From positions 1 through 24,390 of the forward strand of contig SDUX01000104.1 in assembly GCA_008729055.1 (NCBI GenBank): a stretch of DNA of 24,390 nucleotides. The letters are read 5' to 3'. Numbering within the stretch: the stretch's first letter is position 1; every line of letters starts with the position of its first letter. The DNA comes from Pyropia haitanensis (taxonomy: Eukaryota > Rhodophyta > Bangiophyceae > Bangiales > Bangiaceae). The translations under genes and the position numbers were made by a program. This document shows positions 18,879 through 24,390 of the stretch, one piece after another. The notes beneath the pieces were generated by a model. That model did no database searches and had not been told where the DNA came from. It saw nothing but the letters and a program-made list of their open reading frames with translations.

Positions 18879-21296
18879 ATGAGAACTCAACTTCCAAATT
18901 TCGTTCTGCTTTTCCGCTGCTGTGCTCGCACTTACACTGACCGGTCTCACCGAAATTCGCAGGAAACGCTCCCAACGGGGCACCCACTGACCACGGATGT
19001 TCAAGTTTCCCAACATTCCGATTCCTCAAATTCCCTACTTGAATTTACGAAAGTGAGGACGGGAAAAAAGTAATCCGGGATTCCAACATCCAAGGACAAA
19101 ACGGCTTTATCTATATCACATCCGGCAAACTGACTACGCAGAGGCTGCCCGACTTTGTCGAAAAAAGAGCTTTCGGTGCTGAACGGATATGAGCCATTAT
19201 TTCCGACGGAGAATCCCACCCCAGCTCAAAATCATTGCCTTACAACACTGACAAAAAAATCACGAAGCGAAGGTGCGCCATCTTCACGCAAACCGACATT
19301 TGAGATTCCGAAACCGGCGACGTTATGCACTAATCATGCCGCTTTACCTATAATGAGCATCGAAGCGCGCGCTGACAGTCTTCGGCCAGCATAGTGGAAC
19401 TTCACCCACGGAAAAAATCACGCCACTGCAAAAACGCGTCCGCTGTTGTTATTACAGAAAACGCCCCCGTCGTTCGACGCCTCATCGAGCTGCCGGGACC
19501 GCTCGGACGTCAGTCGATTCAACCGTGAATGAGTCTTTTCCAGCTCGAACGGGCCAATGCAGAAGGGTTGTGGAAGGCGCTCAATCGATAATTCTGGAAC
19601 TCGATCGGATGCCCCATCTCCGGATCCGCCTCGCGGTTCCGCCCCCCGGCCGGCAGGACAGCAGCAGCGAAATCCCGTTCGCCACGCGTCGCGAGGAATG
19701 AAGGACCTCATCAATGCCCGTCACAACGGGAAGTTCCAATTTCGCTCAAAGCTTACCGCTCCCAAACCGCGTACGGGCGATTCCCGCGCTCAATCGCGCC
19801 TCGTTCGATCGCGACGCGCTCAGGACATGAGTACGTCACCAGCATATCGGCATCTGATGCTCCGGTTCGAGGCAGCAGCTACATTGCGAAGGGAACTGAA
19901 ATATATGTCCGTCGGCGCTTTCCTTCAAACTCGCGAGCATACGTCATTCGCAAATCAGCAGTGTAAGGCGGGGAACAAGACTCGCGCCAATTCAGGACAG
20001 GAGAATCAGAACAACACCCAAAACAACAATAACCGCCTCGTGGAACAATCAAAGCAACAAAGTTTCAACAACCAGAGTGGCTATTGGAAATAAGTCGGGA
20101 AGCGGCCTACCGGGGCACTCGCAACGCGGCGCACGTCAGGCGATGCCGCCGCAATCTACGTCATCGATAAAACGCGGTCTCGTAGCTGACAACGTTCAAA
20201 CGTCGCTCATCGCGGTCGGGCCTCTCCGAACATCTCCGCCGGATCAATGACCTCATCGACGAAATGGACTGCAAACCCCAGCAGATTCAAATTTCTGCTG
20301 TGATTGCACAGTTAACGCTTGGAGACGATTTCGATTTTGGAGTCGACTTTCTGCGCAGTCTGGACAACTTCGGTAACGGAAACAACCCCGGTACAGCCGG
20401 GTCTTTGGCCTCGCGTTCAGGCACCTCTCAACCGCTTATTGATGTCGCGACGCTAACAGATCCCAACAACCTGATCCCTGCAGCGGCCGGGTTAACGATG
20501 TATGGGCAAATCAACAACTATACGGATGCGTTTCTCAGCGCACTCGAATCAACTAACAAATTCCAGGTTCTGCAGCGTCCGACGGTTTATACGGTGAATA
20601 ATCGTCAGGCCACTATCGAAACAGGTCAGCGAATCGCCGTTCCCCGAAGCACTCTTTCCTCGCTGGATGTTGACCAGGGAAACAACAACCAGGTAGTTAC
20701 GGCAAACATCGATTTCGAAGACGTTGTTCTCCGTATCGACGTGATACCCCTGATCAATGCTGACGGTGAAATCACCCTGCAGATTCAACAGCGCAACGAC
20801 GACATCGTCGGCAGTACTGTCATCGGCAACGATCAGATTCCCACTATCGGAACACAGGTCCTCGGTACAACCGTAATGGTTCAGGACGGCGGAACCGTAT
20901 TGCTCGGAGGTTTAATTTCAGAGGACGACCGCAAGAATGAAAGTGGCCTCCCCTCATGTCCAGCCTGCCTTTTCTGGGCCGTGTTTTCGGGTCCACCCAG
21001 CAAAACGTCGCGCGGCAGGAGCTCATGATTTTCATTCAGCCCAAAATCATCAACAACCATTCTGATTACACGCGGGTGGACGAAGACATGAAAATGCGGA
21101 CGCAGATGGCACCGAATGTCGAGGAATTCGCCAACGGCACTGATGACAACATCGACGTCTTCGAATCCCAGGATTTCCAGTCCGCCGAGAAGCGAATCCA
21201 CTTTTTCCGTGATCTCTTCCGCAAAGTAAACAAAAAGCAGAGAGTCGAACCGGCCCGAACCGCCCGTCCGTTCGGGCCGTTCCGGTCGGGGAATAG
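18879..21296 (+). CDS. gspD: Type II secretion secretin GspD, N-terminal half heavily frameshifted
   Basis: GspD forms the outer-membrane channel. The ATG at 18879 opens a signal peptide readable only across frames (MRTQLPNF, then VLALTLTGLTEI). N0/N1 blocks follow: FPNIPIPQI, KVIRDSNIQGQNGFIYITSG (about 19065-19130) and NASAVVITENAPVVRRLIEL (about 19430-19490). An Asn/Gln-rich linker lies near 19990-20090. Then RGLVADNVQTSLIAVGP (about 20172) and RRINDLIDEMDCKPQQIQIS lead into the secretin domain, open from 20264: VLQRPTVYTVNNRQATIETG, VVLRIDVIPLINADGEITLQ and VQDGGTVLLGGLISEDDRK. A missing C in the C-run near 20950 breaks ESGLPLMSSLPFLGRVFG; then QELMIFIQPKII follows. The tail ends after RPFGPVPVGE-like sequence; TAG at 21294-21296 requires one more shift. 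Composite length is about 805 residues. AGGAGG at 18842-18847 is about 30 bases before the ATG, too far unless bases are wrong. Confidence 0.85.
21251..21279. terminator. Perfect 10-bp GC-rich hairpin at the gspD 3' end
   Basis: The arms CGGCCCGAAC (21251-21260) and GTTCGGGCCG (21270-21279) are exact reverse complements around a nine-base loop. The hairpin lies in the last codons of gspD, about 15 bases before the proposed TAG and 20 bases before the convergent MlrC-like stop. There is no T-run after it on either strand, so it is not a classical intrinsic terminator; it could still end or stabilise both transcripts. Confidence 0.45.
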
Positions 21297-21300
21297 AATA

Positions 21301-21627
21301 CTACTCGAAAGGAAACATCGGTCGACGTCGATGTTTGTAATTCAACTCGCGCATATTTGCCCGTGTCACACCGGGCGAATCGACGTGGATAAACCCACCT
21401 CTTGCGATCGGCTCATAGGCCGCCATCGGTGCGATCACTCCTTTGGCGACGATCATTTGAAATCGTTCCGGATCAACTCCGAAACTTGTAAGCTGCGATA
21501 ACCTAACGGTTGGCCATTCTCCGGTGTGGTCGCCATCAACGGTGAGTCGTTCGTCGCCCGTTCCTAGATATCGCTGTTCTACCCGACCTGTCAAACTCGG
21601 AGAAACCTCCGTGTCTTGTTCTTTCAA
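21301..21627 (-). CDS. MlrC-like M81 family protein, readable C-terminal part only
   Basis: MlrC proteins (named from microcystinase C; M81, with C-terminal domain DUF1485) are putative zinc metallopeptidases or amidohydrolases. The last ~100 residues read SLTGRVEQRYLG, TVDGDHTGEWPTVRL, SFGVDPERFQMIVAKGV, APMAAYEPIARGGFIHVDSP, GVTRANMREL and HRRRPMFPFE. The order VDPxRFxxIVxKG, then AAYEPIA, DxPGVT and RPxFPxE is typical of the end of MlrC proteins. The zinc-binding N-terminal domain should lie upstream (higher coordinates, to about 22.78 kb), where nothing is readable. The space there, about 1480 bases in all, fits the usual ~490-residue length. It converges on gspD. The substrate is unknown, and the family name does not mean it degrades microcystin. 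Confidence 0.7.
   Translation of the reverse strand: MKEQDTEVSPSLTGRVEQRYLGTGDERLTVDGDHTGEWPTVRLSQLTSFGVDPERFQMIVAKGVIAPMAAYEPIARGGFIHVDSPGVTRANMRELNYKHRRRPMFPFE
21313..21336. repeat. Second short hairpin beside the convergent stops
   Basis: Arms AAACATCG (21313-21320) and CGATGTTT (21329-21336) are perfect reverse complements around an eight-base loop. It lies inside the final codons of the MlrC-like gene. On the minus strand it precedes that gene's stop at 21301-21303. With the hairpin at 21251 it flanks the junction of the two convergent genes. It may be a coincidence of coding sequence. Confidence 0.35.
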
Positions 21628-22798
21628 AGAACAAACCCGTCGTGAAGAGAAAGCACCGAAAAGTGGCTTTACACTGATTCTCTGCGTCGCCTACTGCGAT
21701 GTTCCAACTCAGCTCCCGCGCCAGCCCCCGTCAGCCCGCTCGACGGACAGCGCGTATCGCAGAGAAAACGAACCCGCCTGCCCTGCCGTAGCCACCCAGG
21801 AGGGCAATGCGTGCTTGCGCGTGACACGCGATTGTCCATGTCGGCCGGAACACGGTGAGCGTGCTGGCACCTCCCAGCTTTGTTCCGGAAGAACAAGGAA
21901 GCGGGCTTCGTCTGCTACGGTCTGTCGCGTATTCGAAGAAAACGGGCTGAAGTGGGGTCCTCACCGCCGCCATTCGGTCGCAAAATCAGATCGCCATCCA
22001 CCACAGCAATCACAGATGGAGCCCTTCCGGAGCATCCCGTACGGAATCCAAGAACCAGAGAATCGAGACCACCTGCCGCACTGAGAGATCAGCACACGAC
22101 GATACAAGACGCATCATCGCTCTTCCGGTGTTCGGCTCTGTATAGATAGGCGAGGACGGAAAAGCCGCGCCTGAACTGACGACTTCGCCCGAAAGAGTCT
22201 CGCCATTAAGTCAGCAGCCTTTCCCCGCGTCCCGCGCGACGAGTGAGTCGTGCTAAGCAATTAACGCCGTCGTCGACTCAATCATTGAGCGAAACATAGC
22301 ATGCAGCCAAATCCGCGATAAGCGGCAGGCTATGCAATTTGCGATTCAGCCAAACCAGACCCATCCGCATCAGAGCATTTCCGGCCACCGGTTGCGCCGG
22401 GGCGCCGCAAGAATCCGGATTCCCGGCCTCCTGATCCCGACCAATCTGCCCCGGAGATCGTCGATGATCGGTTCACCGTCCATAATGGAAGCGCAACGCG
22501 CCGGCAAAATCGAACGCGCCTCGATCCCGCCTCTGTCCAGAACCGGTCAAAAAACCCTTCGATCATGAGGAGCATGGCCATTCGTCTGCGGCACCCCTCG
22601 CCCTGCTCGTAAGATCAGCGCCAAGTCAGGCCACGTCGTCTCCCTTCAACAAAAGGTTGATTGCGGAAGAATCGACATACCCCTCGTCTCATGGCAAAAA
22701 ACGCGTCGACCTAACCCCGTCGACGACCATCAACAGGGTTGCTAAGAGACTCAACCTGTGGCCGCTACTCTATACTCGAGAGTGTCGGCGCAGCCGCA
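21628..22798 (-). other. Unreadable stretch, probably the rest of the MlrC-like gene
   Basis: No ORF here has a recognisable domain. The stretch between the readable MlrC C-terminus and the proposed FtsW stop is about 1170 bases, close to what the rest of an MlrC-type gene needs. A fragment with NGGGEDPTSARFLRI (about 21930) could be the degraded DNxGGG region of that family, but this is speculative. The zinc ligands cannot be identified. I see no promoter or RNA gene. Confidence 0.4.
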
Positions 22799-23883
22799 CT
22801 ACGTCCCTCGGGATTCCTCATCTGAAATTGCCCGGTCTATCAGATATGGATCAGAATCCAACAGAGAAACGGCGACACGGCGAAGATCACCGAGTGCAAA
22901 CGGAAGAGTCTGGTCGAGACGAGAAGTGCGATGTGAACACATTGAACCCTGAAAGCCAGATCCGACCAACCCGTAATAAGAGCATCACATCTGCAGGAGA
23001 TGAAAACCCGATTACAAACCGCAAATAACGACGTGTTATAAAAGCAAGCACCGACCAACAGAAGTGACTGCAAGTCCACTCCTCACGATCATACGAAAGA
23101 TAAAGTCGGTGTGAGCGAACGGCAATGTAGAGCATCTTTAATCGGCCCTCTACTCACACCCCTTCCGTCGATCCAACCCGATCCGATTGCATGCAGGGAA
23201 ATCCATTGCTGGAACCCCTGTCTCGTAGCGGTGCGCTCCAGATCAAGGAAAGCCATGAATCTTTCGAGACGATCGGGTGCGTAACTGAGCATTCCGATAA
23301 ACCCGGCTACTCCGGTCATTGTGAGGCCCGTCAAATATTTCCAATCCGTACCCGCCACGAAGAGAACCAGAAAGGTTGTCGCCGTCAGAACGATCGTAGA
23401 CCCGATATCAACCTCAAAGAGAATCAAGCCGATGGGAATCCCCACAATCGCGAGCGGAAAAGCAAAACCGCGTAAAAGGTGGCGCCCGCTGTCTGGATGA
23501 CGGCTGAACCACCACGCGAGAAATACGACGACCGAGATTTTTCCAAGCTCTGATGGCTGAATCTGAAATGGCCGGAACCCGATCCAGCGACGTTCCCCGT
23601 TGATCTCAAGACCAACGAATGGAACAAAGCAAAGCGCCAGGAGAAGCATACCCCGACAAAAATCATCCAATTATTGCGGCGCCAGAAACGATAGTCACAG
23701 CGCGCGGCAAATACACAAACGGCAATCCGACCGCGAGCCAGACGGCCTGCCTTTTTGCTTCCCGGTACCCGTTTTCGGCATCAGCATCTGCACTGAAAAT
23801 ACAGGTACTGATGAGCATGACCACGCCGACAATAACGAGATGGATACAGCGGAAAGCAGAAAGAAGATTGATTTTCTGTGCAT
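22799..23883 (-). CDS. FtsW/RodA/SpoVE-family peptidoglycan glycosyltransferase, frameshifted
   Basis: SEDS proteins polymerise lipid II into glycan strands during division (FtsW) or elongation (RodA). The start at 23883 follows the LysM gene by 25 bases. The first membrane helix is HLVIVGVVMLISTCIF after a shift near 23850; then AKRQAVWLAVGLPFVYLP, and after two more shifts near 23690 and 23660 a 190-residue open stretch. This holds the signature INGERRWIGFRPFQIQPSEL, then GKISVVVFLAWWFSRHP, LILFEVDIGSTIVLTATTFL, LFVAGTDWKYLTGL and FQQWISLHAIGSG. After 23089 the frame shifts again (HTDFIF, then EELGLAV-like residues), and the last helices are poorly readable. A TAG at 22799-22801 after SDEESRGT is a plausible end. 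Composite length is about 360 residues, normal for the family. FtsW fits better than RodA (QQWISLHAIGSG, PSELGKI), but I leave the symbol empty. Confidence 0.82.
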
Positions 23884-23908
23884 AGCAGGATGAAGCTTAA
23901 TTCTGCGG

Positions 23909-24390
23909 TTAATTGGAGGCGGGAACCTTCAGTTTCTGCCCAATTTGAAGAGTTTCCGGTCGGGTAATCCCATTTCACACTGAGAAGCTCTTTATAGGAA
24001 ACATTCAGCTTGCGGGCAATTGCCCAGGCCGTGTCACCCGGAACCACTTCGTAGGACTGTACCGTCGACGGTGCTGCAGGAGCCGGTTTCGGTGCCGGAG
24101 CACGACCGGCCGGCGGTTTGGCCATTGCGGTTTTGTCAGGACATTTAGCCATCGCCCGGGGTACAACTCGTTGTCAGAGATGATGGAATTTGCGCCTCGA
24201 AGAGCTTCCGGGCTGATTCCCAATTCTGTCGCAATCTCTACGAGGGTTTCCCCCGCTTGAACTTTATACTGGTTGCCTGCGGCTGGATCCCGACGCACGG
24301 AGCGGCAGGCTTGGGGCGTGCAGTTGCCTCCACCGGAGGTTTCACTGCCGCAGCAGAGACACTCTTCTCTGGGGCAATCGCATCGCGATA
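23909..24390 (-). CDS. LysM-domain peptidoglycan-binding protein, 5' part outside the window, frameshifted
   Basis: LysM domains bind N-acetylglucosamine in peptidoglycan, so the product is probably exported and attached to the cell wall. Only the C-terminal part is inside the window. An Ala/Pro-rich linker (KPPVEATARPKPAAP) comes first, then LysM one: YKVQAGETLVEIATELGISP and RGANSIISDNELYPG. After a shift near 24160 a second Ala/Pro/Lys linker (KPPAGRAPAPKPAPAAP) precedes LysM two: YEVVPGDTAWAIARKLNVSY and, after a shift near 23970, NGITRPETLQIGQKLKVPAS with a stop at 23909-23911. The order of GDTAWAIA, NGI and QKLKVP is canonical. It probably forms an operon with the FtsW/RodA gene 25 bases downstream. 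No catalytic domain is visible; one could lie upstream of the window. Confidence 0.85.

Noticed and set aside
19557..20093. Plus-strand ORF of 178 codons presented as a separate gene
   Set aside because: It lies inside the frame-broken gspD; secretin blocks in other frames flank it, and only its Asn/Gln-rich end appears to be true gspD reading.
1..24390. CRISPR array, insertion sequence, integrase or prophage genes
   Set aside because: No regularly spaced repeat, no long terminal inverted repeats and no transposase or integrase motif was seen in any frame I could read.

Overview
The window looks like a piece of a Verrucomicrobiota-type chromosome; the order Opitutales/Puniceicoccales is a guess. 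The pointers are a DUF1549/DUF1553 cytochrome-like protein and a DUF1080 protein (both typical of Planctomycetota and Verrucomicrobiota), a large Ser/Thr kinase fused to a predicted beta-helix sensor, an MlrC-type M81 protein, and a compact pseudopilin/secretin operon. No mobile element, CRISPR array, rRNA or tRNA was found.

Layout. 1-2550: no readable gene; from about 1190 the plus strand is extremely C-rich and G-poor. 2550-3844 (minus): a heavily frameshifted truB, preceded on its strand by a DUF1080 protein. 3930-4504 (plus): an exported thioredoxin-like protein. 4519-5034 (minus): a small lipoprotein. 5210-7666 (minus): the DUF1549/DUF1553 protein. 7792-10057 (minus): Ser/Thr kinase with a C-terminal beta-helix. 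10118-14145 (minus): sucB and sucA, the E2 and E1 of 2-oxoglutarate dehydrogenase. 14371-21296 (plus): a type II secretion-like operon, gspI-J-K-L-M, a GspC-like gene, then gspD. 21301 to about 22.8 kb (minus): an MlrC-like gene readable only at its C-terminus. 22799-24390 (minus): a LysM protein, cut by the window edge, followed by an FtsW/RodA-family gene.

The main technical observation is uneven sequence fidelity. Between about 11.4 and 18.5 kb the genes are open from end to end with one frameshift. Elsewhere genes of ordinary conserved families are broken by single-base indels, several of them in homopolymers, and three zones (1-2.5 kb, 18.5-20.2 kb, 21.6-22.8 kb) are almost unreadable. 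Sequencing or assembly error explains this better than gene decay, because unrelated housekeeping genes (truB, sucA, sucB, ftsW) are all hit and the protein signal resumes at once in another frame.

Functionally the window combines central metabolism (2-oxoglutarate to succinyl-CoA), envelope export (pseudopilins, inner-membrane L/M proteins and secretin, but no ATPase, no F platform and no major pseudopilin here), cell-wall synthesis or division (LysM and FtsW/RodA) and signalling (the kinase). I see no clearly new system. The most unusual items are the kinase/beta-helix fusion, the CxxS thioredoxin-like protein and the reduced secretion operon.
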